A stretch of DNA of 19,879 nucleotides from an uncultured Pedobacter sp. (GTDB taxonomy: Bacteria > Bacteroidota > Bacteroidia > Sphingobacteriales > Sphingobacteriaceae). The notes under the pieces are model-generated. The model was not told the origin of the DNA, made no database searches, and saw nothing but the letters and a program-made list of their open reading frames with translations. A program made the translations under genes and the position numbers. This document shows positions 5,801 through 14,107 of this stretch, one piece after another; the stretch's first letter is position 1; every line of letters starts with the position of its first letter. Location: NCBI GenBank assembly GCA_946478755.1, contig CAMLDJ010000075.1, positions 1 to 19,879 on the forward strand. The letters are read 5' to 3'.

Positions 5801-8647
5801 TTAAGCGAGTTTTACCGGCCCAAGGAGTCCCATAGGATACAGTGATTGCGGCTTTACGCTGGTCCATTGCTGAGCAACTTCATTATCTTTCAGTGATTTA
5901 GCATAGTTTCCAAGTACAGTAGTCACCTTTATTTTTATTGCATTTTCGCCGGCCTTTAACGTTTTTTTTAAGTCGTAGATATGTTTTCCGTACCATTTGA
6001 AACCAAGTGGCCGGCCATTTACCTCGACTTCTGATATGCCAAAGACCTTTCCAAGATCAAAATAATTGTAATTCTCCGGGTTTTCAATGCGAAATTTTTT
6101 CTCATAAAAAATAACCCCGCCGAACGACTGCAGTTCCGGATCATCTTTAAAATCGATTAATTGCTTAAATTCCTTTTTAATGGGCTGCTCATATACTTTT
6201 TCAAGCGTTACATTCCATGAACCTTCAATAGTGTGTGGTTGTTTAGCGGCAACTTTCTGTTGCGGAAATAACTCGCCATGGGTATCATTTGAAAAAACAA
6301 TTAACATGGATTGGGCAGGATCAAGATCAATTTTTAGAATGTTTTTCGCACCTTGATGAGGATATAAATACTTTTTACCGGTCTCAGGATCCCAAAGCCA
6401 GGCCGTTTTATTTCCGACATTAAAGCTGGCTGTAAATTGGTGTATTTTTTCCAGATGGTAGTTGCAGATAAAGAAAATATCTGCTTCGCCGCTTTTATAG
6501 TGTACCTGACTCACATGTGAAATAGGTTTGTCGAATTTAACAAACGGGGTCAGATTGTATTTCGATTGTAGCGCTGCGTACCAGTTTATTATTTTTTCTT
6601 TTGGAGCTGGGAAGAAACTTACATTTTTTGGGAAGTCCTTCTTCAACGATTGAATTTCGGTATACACCTTTTGATCTCTTGTGCTGGCATTTTGCTTTCC
6701 GAACGACTTAGCAGGTTCTTTTCCGATAAAAATCAATTGGCCGCCTGCAGTTACAAATTTTCTAAGCAATTCCGGGGTTTCAGGGGCTATCGATTCCATT
6801 TCGGTCATCAATAATGTTTTATAGTTCCTTGTGTGATAATGAAGCCTGCCCTCCGAAAAGCTGCACTTTTGCAGGATCGTTTCGTTAATATAGTCACAGC
6901 CACTTCCATTCTGGTGAATAGATTCCCATATGTTGTTGGCATATTCCGGGTAAACAATTTGCGGAACTTGTTGGTATTGCAATCCTGCTTCGGACCACAT
7001 ATCTGCCAGCGGGAACATGACGGCTATGTCCGATTGCATAACCGAATCCTGAAAAACTGCAGATAATCTGGCTTTATAGTCGACCCATGTTTTCAAATAG
7101 GGCCACCAGGTATTTTTTTCACTAAAAAATGATCCATAACGTACCCAGCCCGGAAAAGGAACTTCGGGAGGGCTATAATTGAACCCATGCAAAATGGAAT
7201 GGGTAACACCTGAAAGGTTGCTTTGATCGCCAGCTATTTTTATCCTTTCCAGAGTGTCGTTAAAAACGATATCAGTATTGGTAATTTCCTCACAACTTAT
7301 TATTCGTTTTCCGGTTAGTCTTGCCGCAGAAGAAACAAACTTATTAACTGGCCGGTATGCTCTGCCGGTTTTGAAGGTATTTTCTGGCAGGTCGCCCCCA
7401 ACATCGTTGCGAATCCAGGTTTCACATTCTGGAATATCGGGCTGCATGGCTGATTCTAAAGTGTAATATTCCCGGCCATAAGCCTGGACCCTAGATTTAA
7501 CCTTGTTTTTCCTGCACCATTCGACAAAAGTGTGTAAAAACCTTTCGTTGAAAAGCTCCAGGCGGGTTGTTTCAAAATCGTATCTCACCCGGTTGATTTC
7601 GTCTTGTATTTGAGGCGAAAGTGTAATCATGTTTTCAGTGGACTGTGCACCGGTATGGGTGAGTCTTTGGTCTAACTTAAATAGAATAAAAGGCAAATAG
7701 GGTTCCAGCGTATACCCTCTCCTATGTTTAAACTGCTCCAACATATCATCGCACCAATTCGAACCACGCAGTTCCAGGCTGTCTACAAATACTGATCTGA
7801 AGTAATTTCCCATATGGCCAATTTTGGAAGTAATCGCCTCAGACATCTTATCCAGGTATCGTTGAACGGCAGCCTTGTTATAATGATCAAGTATCGGACC
7901 CGAGGCTCCGGGTGATCCGAGCGTTACAGATGCATAACCGGTTAATTTTACCATAGCATAAAGTACATGGTCTCCGGCAGGTACATCAATAATGATCTCC
8001 TCATTTTTTATTTGTGAATTGAGGTCGACTCCCGGGCTGAAAGCATCGAGCTCGGCAGCTGAAAGCCTTAGCCCAAAAAGTTCCATCGAACCCGCTTTGC
8101 GTTTCAGCAGAAAGTCTGTTTCAGTTAATAACTCGTTTTTCGTTATTTTGACATGCTGTGGGCCTTTTAATCTCTTTGTCGCGAGCGCCAGTAACTGTAT
8201 CTGCTCCTCTTTTTCAAGAAATTCTCCGCCGAAAGGCCAACCGGAACCTACGATAATATCACAGGTTATTCCCCGGTCTTTAGCCGCAATTAACGTAGTC
8301 TTTAGCACGTCAAGCCACTCTTCACTTAACCAGTTAAGCGTCTGATAACCCATCGGATTGCTTCCCTTAGGAAATCCAATGGGATTAATTTCAACGCCAG
8401 AAATTCCTTTTTCTTTAAGGATGTCCAGTTCACGAATAAGTTCTTTTTCTATGACCCTTCCACCATTCCACCACCAGCGCACAAAAGGCCTAGCAGCAGC
8501 AGATGGATTTTGAAAACTCTTATATAAGGTAGCTGCAGACTCCGAATTTAGGTCAGCAGCATTTCCCATTTCGGTTGAGAAAGGAAAGCCGTAAAGCAAT
8601 GGTGTTAAAGCACCAATTCTGACGAAATTTCTTCTTGATATCTTCAT
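5801..8647 (-). CDS. GH106-like glycoside hydrolase (alpha-L-rhamnosidase family), Tat-exported
   Basis: A 948-residue enzyme. The N-terminus has a twin-arginine motif (SRRNFVR, residues 4-10) and a hydrophobic run, cleaved perhaps near residue 30. The catalytic part opens with RPFVRWWWNGG (53-63), then GVEINPIG (84-91) and DIIVGSGWPFGGEF (130-143), the usual opening of GH106/PF17132 proteins. VFVDSLELRGSNW (286-298) and HRRGYTLEPYLP (308-319) are further conserved blocks. ISCEEITNT (450-458) holds candidate catalytic glutamates, but I cannot assign acid and base with certainty. Residues about 805-948 form a GH2-like beta-sandwich (VEVNGRPLG, KAGENAIKIKV). Characterised members are alpha-L-rhamnosidases acting on rhamnogalacturonan or glycosides; the family is broad and rhamnose is not proven here. 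It lies 52 bases after the esterase and ends 57 bases before the preferred sulfatase start. Confidence 0.85.
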   Translation of the reverse strand: MKISRRNFVRIGALTPLLYGFPFSTEMGNAADLNSESAATLYKSFQNPSAAARPFVRWWWNGGRVIEKELIRELDILKEKGISGVEINPIGFPKGSNPMGYQTLNWLSEEWLDVLKTTLIAAKDRGITCDIIVGSGWPFGGEFLEKEEQIQLLALATKRLKGPQHVKITKNELLTETDFLLKRKAGSMELFGLRLSAAELDAFSPGVDLNSQIKNEEIIIDVPAGDHVLYAMVKLTGYASVTLGSPGASGPILDHYNKAAVQRYLDKMSEAITSKIGHMGNYFRSVFVDSLELRGSNWCDDMLEQFKHRRGYTLEPYLPFILFKLDQRLTHTGAQSTENMITLSPQIQDEINRVRYDFETTRLELFNERFLHTFVEWCRKNKVKSRVQAYGREYYTLESAMQPDIPECETWIRNDVGGDLPENTFKTGRAYRPVNKFVSSAARLTGKRIISCEEITNTDIVFNDTLERIKIAGDQSNLSGVTHSILHGFNYSPPEVPFPGWVRYGSFFSEKNTWWPYLKTWVDYKARLSAVFQDSVMQSDIAVMFPLADMWSEAGLQYQQVPQIVYPEYANNIWESIHQNGSGCDYINETILQKCSFSEGRLHYHTRNYKTLLMTEMESIAPETPELLRKFVTAGGQLIFIGKEPAKSFGKQNASTRDQKVYTEIQSLKKDFPKNVSFFPAPKEKIINWYAALQSKYNLTPFVKFDKPISHVSQVHYKSGEADIFFICNYHLEKIHQFTASFNVGNKTAWLWDPETGKKYLYPHQGAKNILKIDLDPAQSMLIVFSNDTHGELFPQQKVAAKQPHTIEGSWNVTLEKVYEQPIKKEFKQLIDFKDDPELQSFGGVIFYEKKFRIENPENYNYFDLGKVFGISEVEVNGRPLGFKWYGKHIYDLKKTLKAGENAIKIKVTTVLGNYAKSLKDNEVAQQWTSVKPQSLYPMGLLGPVKLA

Positions 8648-8699
8648 TCTTTAAATTGCTTAACTGTTTAATGCTGCTGTTGAACATACATGTTTGCAC

Positions 8700-10106
8700 T
8701 TACCAACTGTCTGTTCTGAAGGACGATATTGGCAGACCCTCGGCACTATAAAGAGAGCCAACGGCCCAATCCTTAAATGCATAACGAACGGCTAGGGGTG
8801 TTTTAACAATTTCACTCTGGACAACAACGCCTGCTTTGGTAATTTTTGCCGTTGCCGGATGAAACACTTTATCCGCTCCTGCAATTTCAAAACCGGACAA
8901 GTTTTTTCCAAAAGAACTAAGGCCGTTCTCTGTAGGTGAAAAAGAAACCGTAACCGCATTTTTTACGATTTTATACGATTTGTATACCGGACTTGCAAAT
9001 GCCAAACCTTTGTTTCCGTACGTATTAGCCATTGCCCAGTATATCAACCTTTTACTTATGGTCGTCTTATCTGGCGGATGAATAAAATTCTCTGTACCAA
9101 CATCCATACTCACCACCATTCCTGAGTTCGGGATTTGTGTACTTGCCTTCAATTGTGCTTCTCTTAAAAAGGCCGATTTATTGGTTCTGTCATATTTAAA
9201 TGGTGCAATCTGGACATAATAAAATGGCCATTCACCAACGTTCCAGGCTTTACGCCAGCTCTTAACCATCTCCCCCATTAGCTGGTCATATTGTTCATAA
9301 TTTGAACGGTTGGCTTCGCCTTGATACCAGAGCACTCCCTTTATTCCATATCCTAAAAATGGATTTATCATCGCATTAAACAAAACTGTTGGATCACTTT
9401 TACTGATTTTTGCGGTATCAGCAACTGCAGGGATTTTAATATCAGAAAAGAATGTAAAACTATTTGCTGGCATCCAGGCTTCGATTTTCGTACCACCCCA
9501 GGTCGACATAATTATCCCTACAGGAACCTTTAATTTACGCTGAAGTTGTTGTGCAAACTGGTAACCTACAGCACTAAATTCTTTTGCGCTTTGTGCATCA
9601 GACATTTGCCATGACGTTGATTTACAATCATATTTTGGAGTTCTTGAAAGCGTCTTTTCATATCTAATCAGACGTATCTGAGGATTATCTGCATTCAGCA
9701 GAATATCCGCAGAGTTAAGTGTTGGCTGGTTAAAAAATCCCTTAACCGGCATTTCCATATTAGACTGACCGGAACATACCCATACTTCTCCTAATAATAC
9801 ATTGTTTAGTACTACATCTTCCCCATCGTCAATTGTAATTTGATACGGGCCGCCAGCCTGTGTAGATACAATAGATAACCTCCATGATCCACCAGCATCA
9901 GACATCGTGTTATATTTTTTACTATTCCAGGAGGTATGAACTGTTACTTTGACATTCGCTTTTGCCTTTCCCCAAATGGAAACATTTGAATTTTGCTGCA
10001 ATACCATGTTGTCGCTGAATATGGATGGCAATGATATTTTAGCAAATGCAGTCGAAGTTATTAAACTGACCAGAAATAAAAAGAGATATTTTTTCATTAT
10101 TAACAT
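8700..10106 (-). CDS. Sialate O-acetylesterase-type esterase (SASA/DUF303)
   Basis: A 468-residue secreted SGNH esterase that removes O-acetyl groups, classically from the glycerol side chain of sialic acids. The signal peptide is KKYLFLFLVSLITSTAFA, ending near residue 22. The family opening LPSIFSDNMVLQQ (26-38) is followed by a beta-domain, then GEVWVCSGQSNMEMP (106-120) with Ser115 as nucleophile, STWGGTKIEAW (201-211), VLWYQGEAN (258-266) and GTENFIHPPDK (337-347) with His343 as likely catalytic histidine. Homologues in related families act on acetylated plant polysaccharides (for example CE20 xyloglucan esterases), so sialate specificity comes from the neighbouring sialidase and lyase genes. 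ATG 10097 is an equally good start three codons inside. The gap to the GH27 gene upstream is nine bases, so the two are almost certainly co-transcribed. Confidence 0.9.
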   Translation of the reverse strand: MLIMKKYLFLFLVSLITSTAFAKISLPSIFSDNMVLQQNSNVSIWGKAKANVKVTVHTSWNSKKYNTMSDAGGSWRLSIVSTQAGGPYQITIDDGEDVVLNNVLLGEVWVCSGQSNMEMPVKGFFNQPTLNSADILLNADNPQIRLIRYEKTLSRTPKYDCKSTSWQMSDAQSAKEFSAVGYQFAQQLQRKLKVPVGIIMSTWGGTKIEAWMPANSFTFFSDIKIPAVADTAKISKSDPTVLFNAMINPFLGYGIKGVLWYQGEANRSNYEQYDQLMGEMVKSWRKAWNVGEWPFYYVQIAPFKYDRTNKSAFLREAQLKASTQIPNSGMVVSMDVGTENFIHPPDKTTISKRLIYWAMANTYGNKGLAFASPVYKSYKIVKNAVTVSFSPTENGLSSFGKNLSGFEIAGADKVFHPATAKITKAGVVVQSEIVKTPLAVRYAFKDWAVGSLYSAEGLPISSFRTDSW

Positions 10107-10115
10107 ATTAATTAT

Positions 10116-12065
10116 TTACTGTTTAATCTTGAATAATTTTACACCGTGTCGGTTTACACTAACTGAAAACGATGTTTCAACGCTTCCCATGTCCTCTTGT
10201 TTCCAGAGGTTGCGCAGGTTATGTTTTCCCGACAATTTTAAGGCCGCTAGCGACAGCTGGTAATCCACCGGAGTTTCTCCAAGGTTGAATATGCCGACCG
10301 CGATAGAGCCGTCCAGTAAGGGCTTCGACCATACCTGAATGTTTCCTTCCTTTATTACTCTCGAGGCTTGTTTGCCAAGTATATCCTGATTTACTGCAAT
10401 AACTTCAGGATTAGAAAGCAATCCATGGGTGAAATCATCCAGGCGCGTAAGATCACAGCCTATTAACAAAGGGGCTGCCAGCAGACTCCACAACGAGATA
10501 TGTGTATATTGTTCATTAGGCGAAAGGTAAGTAGGGCGCAAATTTTTACTCCACCCCACGTAACCCACTACCAGCATATCCGGATCATTCCAGTGACCCG
10601 GCCCCGCATAGGCTTCCCGACCGGCTTGATTAAAGCCAATCCTGGACATATTTGCCCAATTGTCCCGGATGTCACCAGTGGTACGCCATGCATTTCCACC
10701 AACCGATGCACCCCATTTCCATACCTCTTTCATCCCATACTGACAAAGGCTGTAAACAATATCCCTGTCAGCTTCTTTTAGTGCTTGTCCCATTAGCCTG
10801 TACGGATATTGCACTTCATCCAGACTGGGCTTTGAAACCACTGAGCGATAACCACACCAGTCATATTTCAAATAATCAAAGCCCCATTTTGCAAACTGCT
10901 TTGCATCTTCGTGTTCATGTTTATAGCTACCTTCATAACGCTGGCAGGTTAGTGGGCCCGGTGAGCTATACAGCCCTGCCTTAAATCCATATTTATGCAA
11001 ATAATCCGTCAGCAATCTCATATCCGGAAAATCTTTATTGGACAACACATTTCCGTTTGTGTCACGGGTATCTCCAATTAATTCCCCTTCATTAAAGCGA
11101 ACCTTTTTTGTTTTAATACGAAAGTCAACATTTGCTTTATAGTATGGTTCCCGTAATGCCTTGTCTTTTCCCTCTGGCATATGCGCTACATCGGGTACTT
11201 TCATCCAGCAGTCATCTATATTGATATACGACCAGCCATAAGCTGCGAGCCCCGATTTAATCAGCTGATCCGCAGTATTCCTGATATCTGCAGCAGTTAC
11301 ATTACAGGCAAAAGAATTCCAGCTGTTCCATCCCATTGGCGGTGTAAGTGCAATGGTCTCTCCCACAACCACCGTCACATCCTTATTTGACTCCCCAAAT
11401 TTATTCCGGACAGTTACCATCAGGTTGTATTTTCCTGGTTTTACAATTGCTCCCCTGATCACGCCCAGTGTTGCATCAAATGTACAGCCAGCTGGGAGTC
11501 CCGAGACCATATATTTCATTGGTTGCGTTCCTGTAGCAGCAATCCGGAATATGATTTCGCTTCCCGGCCTTACTCCATACACACCCGTACTATTTATCTG
11601 TGGTTGTTTAGGTGGTTTAGGAGTCAAAATGACATATTCTGCTTTTCGCGATGCCAGGTAGATAGCTCTCACTTTCCCTACTTCCCTTAAACTATTCACA
11701 ATCGTATCAAATTTAAGCGGTTTAATTCCCCGTTCGTTGCAGGAAACCAGGTAAGCATGCCAGTACCTACCTGCTAAAGCACTGTATTTGCCTGATCCAG
11801 CAGGAAGCAGATGTTGCCATATGTTATCCCGCTCTTCCCAGGTCATTTCCATTAGCGACACCGGGTCATTATGGCTGCCACGTAATTCATCCCATGTCTG
11901 GCTGCGTTTAAGACCCGCCCATTTAGCACTATCTGTCGTGGTATTTGCATTAAACATTTCCTCAAACCAATTCTCCCCGACCTGCTCAGGAGGATATGTT
12001 TTGTTTTTAAAAGATAAACCGGTGCCTGTAGCAAACAGCAACAGATAAATAATTTTTTTTCTCAT
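10116..12065 (-). CDS. GH27 alpha-galactosidase / alpha-N-acetylgalactosaminidase-type enzyme with Ig-like domain
   Basis: From ATG 12065 it has 649 residues; numbers here count from the longer GTG-started frame at 12110 (add 15). A signal peptide (MRKKIIYLLLFATGTG) is followed by an unassigned helical region (about 45-165), then an Ig-like He_PIG domain (about 170-250, GLPAGCTFDATLGVIRG), then the GH27 barrel: LTPPMGWNSWNSF (255-267), YINIDDCWM (295-303), FKAGLYSSPG (376-385), LKYDWCGY (414-421, nucleophile Asp417) and GHWNDPDMLVVG (505-516, acid/base Asp within). A C-terminal beta-sandwich ends at 664. The substrate-recognition segment reads SLCQYG (454-459) where many family members have CEWG. 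Substrate could be alpha-Gal, alpha-GalNAc or another pyranoside with similar shape. The GTG start at 12110 is rejected because it buries the signal; AAGG lies 11 bases before ATG 12065. Confidence 0.92.
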   Translation of the reverse strand: MRKKIIYLLLFATGTGLSFKNKTYPPEQVGENWFEEMFNANTTTDSAKWAGLKRSQTWDELRGSHNDPVSLMEMTWEERDNIWQHLLPAGSGKYSALAGRYWHAYLVSCNERGIKPLKFDTIVNSLREVGKVRAIYLASRKAEYVILTPKPPKQPQINSTGVYGVRPGSEIIFRIAATGTQPMKYMVSGLPAGCTFDATLGVIRGAIVKPGKYNLMVTVRNKFGESNKDVTVVVGETIALTPPMGWNSWNSFACNVTAADIRNTADQLIKSGLAAYGWSYINIDDCWMKVPDVAHMPEGKDKALREPYYKANVDFRIKTKKVRFNEGELIGDTRDTNGNVLSNKDFPDMRLLTDYLHKYGFKAGLYSSPGPLTCQRYEGSYKHEHEDAKQFAKWGFDYLKYDWCGYRSVVSKPSLDEVQYPYRLMGQALKEADRDIVYSLCQYGMKEVWKWGASVGGNAWRTTGDIRDNWANMSRIGFNQAGREAYAGPGHWNDPDMLVVGYVGWSKNLRPTYLSPNEQYTHISLWSLLAAPLLIGCDLTRLDDFTHGLLSNPEVIAVNQDILGKQASRVIKEGNIQVWSKPLLDGSIAVGIFNLGETPVDYQLSLAALKLSGKHNLRNLWKQEDMGSVETSFSVSVNRHGVKLFKIKQ

Positions 12066-12157
12066 ATGTCTATTTGCCTTTTTAACCGAAGATGCTTTCC
12101 GAAAAGTCACCGTGATCAGGCCTTCAATCTTTATCTTATTTGTTTCCTCATCATTTC

Positions 12158-14065
12158 TTATTTTTTATAAATGACGATTCCCTCTGTAGGGCTTTCCACA
12201 CCGCCTTCCCCTGCGATGATAATAGTACCATCGTTTAAAACGACTGCATCCATTAATCCGAAAGGTGCCGCATATCCATAGTAAGCTTCTTTTGTAAACA
12301 GGGCACCTGCATTGGAATAAGAAAGCCCATTGTCGGTACTTTTGAAAAGTACAGGTGTGATTGGGTAAGTAGGGCTATTTTTTATTTCTGTATCTGATTC
12401 TCTTCCTGTCGGATTAACGAACAGAATTTCCCCATTTATTCCTTTGAGCAAACAGCCTGCAAAGAGATGTCCAAAGTCACTGGTTTGAATATCGGATGAC
12501 ACATTGGTGGTCGCGGCAGTCCAGTTTTCACCACCATCGCTGCTGTACGATACACGCTTATTTTTTGGACTGGCATTGGTATGGCCTACAATCATCATTA
12601 ACCGGCCATCTGCTAGTTCAACCACAGCACCTTGTTTTAAGCGACTGCCGCTGATGACCTTCCCTAACCGCCAGGTACTTCCGCCGTCGTCGGAAAGTGC
12701 CATTCTTACCACATTAGTACTGTAAGTAAGCGGCATGACCAGGCGTTTGTTGTAATTGGTTGATTTTAGTTCAATGCCATGCCCTGAACCACCCATAATA
12801 TATCCAGCAGCCGTATTTTTAGTGGTGGTAATCTCTACCGGCGTTGTCCAGGACGTGCCATTATCGCTGGACACAATCTGATAAATCCTTTGTGAGCCGG
12901 CGTTATAGGTGTACGTATTGTTGTTGGCTGCAAACGCCCCTCCTATGCTGCTGTATTGCAGAATAATTTTCCCGTTATCAGCGGTAACGACCTGAGGGAA
13001 ACAATAGGTTAAGTCACTGCCATTTCCTGCAAGCACGGTGATCTGGTTGCTCCAGCTGTTACCGCCATCGGTAGATTTTTTCATGATGATGTCTGTATTT
13101 CCTACCGGCATGGTGTTTTGTGACACCCTTTCTTTAGCCGAAGTAGGTGTTCCGCGGCCTTCGGCAAAAAGCAGCAGATCTCCGTTTGTGGCTTTTGCCA
13201 GTGCAGGCGCCTGAATTTTATTATAACTGCCTTCATACTCATGCATGGCGTAATCCGGGGTATACATTTCTGAGCTTTCAATATACAGATCATGTACAGT
13301 CCCAAAGTTCCTCCAGGGGCGAAACTGAGGGGTAAAGAAATACGGCCGTTCTGTTCCAAGCTTAAGACTAAATACGAGGGTATTATTGATTTTTATATAA
13401 AATATACCCGATGAAATGATCACTTCCAACTCGGCAGGTACCCCAGGAATCATGACCTGGTGAATATTGGGCCATCCCATTGAAGTCTCTACACCTATCG
13501 TTGTGCCGTACATGTCAACAAAAAACTTAGGCTCAGCACCTCCGCCGTCCAAACCGAAAGTAAATTTTTCTTTAGTATCCCAGCTCGTACCCAGGACTAA
13601 ACCGGCCGCAGTTGCATTCAATGTTCCAAAAGTAACTTTGGCATACATGTAAAAACCCCTGCCAGCACCAACGGGGACAAAATACTTTGAATAGACCCTG
13701 TTGAATTGATAACTGTTAGGATCACCTCCAAAATGGTCAGCATTAGACAATGGATAGAAATTGCGATGTGGAACCAATTGCAACCCATCTGGTTTTTGGA
13801 TCCAGGATAAAGTATCCCCTTTAGTGAAATAGTCGGTATATCCTTTAACAAGGATTTTCTTATGATCAGGCACACCGTCTTTCATCAGCCATGTTCCTGC
13901 CTGCCGGCTTTTATCAAACGGGAAAGGAAGAGAATCTGGGATATTCGTATTTCCAAGATCATGAGGGCCCGGGAAATCGAAATGTTCTTCTTTGTAGCAA
14001 CCCATCAGAACAGCACTGATCAGCAGGGAAAAAGCCAGGTACTTTTTCAGTTGGTTAGTTTTCAT
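12158..14065 (-). CDS. Sialidase-fold (BNR/Asp-box) surface lipoprotein with altered catalytic motifs
   Basis: From ATG 14065 it has 635 residues; numbers count from the longer frame at 14107 (add 14). The signal ends SAVLMG-C37, followed by YKEEH, which fits the Bacteroidota K-(D/E)-(D/E) surface-export signal. Residues about 70-280 look like a concanavalin A-type beta-sandwich. A six-bladed BNR propeller follows, with Asp boxes STDGGNSW (345-352), SSDNGTSW (413-420), SDDGGSTW (472-479), SSDGGENW (522-529) and STDNGLSY (590-597). The usual YRIPALA reads KIQAPALA (297-304), the usual ES-VVEL reads KQGAVVEL (491-498), and the usual LLNMR reads MMIVGH (504-509), so expected catalytic Arg and Glu residues appear replaced. 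It could be a glycan-binding protein or a hydrolase of another specificity. The longer start at 14107 directly abuts the susD stop but gives a 36-residue pre-lipobox leader. Confidence 0.85.
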   Translation of the reverse strand: MKTNQLKKYLAFSLLISAVLMGCYKEEHFDFPGPHDLGNTNIPDSLPFPFDKSRQAGTWLMKDGVPDHKKILVKGYTDYFTKGDTLSWIQKPDGLQLVPHRNFYPLSNADHFGGDPNSYQFNRVYSKYFVPVGAGRGFYMYAKVTFGTLNATAAGLVLGTSWDTKEKFTFGLDGGGAEPKFFVDMYGTTIGVETSMGWPNIHQVMIPGVPAELEVIISSGIFYIKINNTLVFSLKLGTERPYFFTPQFRPWRNFGTVHDLYIESSEMYTPDYAMHEYEGSYNKIQAPALAKATNGDLLLFAEGRGTPTSAKERVSQNTMPVGNTDIIMKKSTDGGNSWSNQITVLAGNGSDLTYCFPQVVTADNGKIILQYSSIGGAFAANNNTYTYNAGSQRIYQIVSSDNGTSWTTPVEITTTKNTAAGYIMGGSGHGIELKSTNYNKRLVMPLTYSTNVVRMALSDDGGSTWRLGKVISGSRLKQGAVVELADGRLMMIVGHTNASPKNKRVSYSSDGGENWTAATTNVSSDIQTSDFGHLFAGCLLKGINGEILFVNPTGRESDTEIKNSPTYPITPVLFKSTDNGLSYSNAGALFTKEAYYGYAAPFGLMDAVVLNDGTIIIAGEGGVESPTEGIVIYKK

Positions 14066-14107
14066 CTCAATATGTTTTAATCTTTTTATCATTCGCTTTT
14101 TCTCCAT

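Noticed and set aside
12107..12115. Palindrome TCACCGTGA before the GH27 gene, resembling part of a CRP-type operator.
   Set aside because: It is too short and lacks the spacing of known CRP/FNR sites; a nine-base palindrome is expected by chance in this length of DNA.
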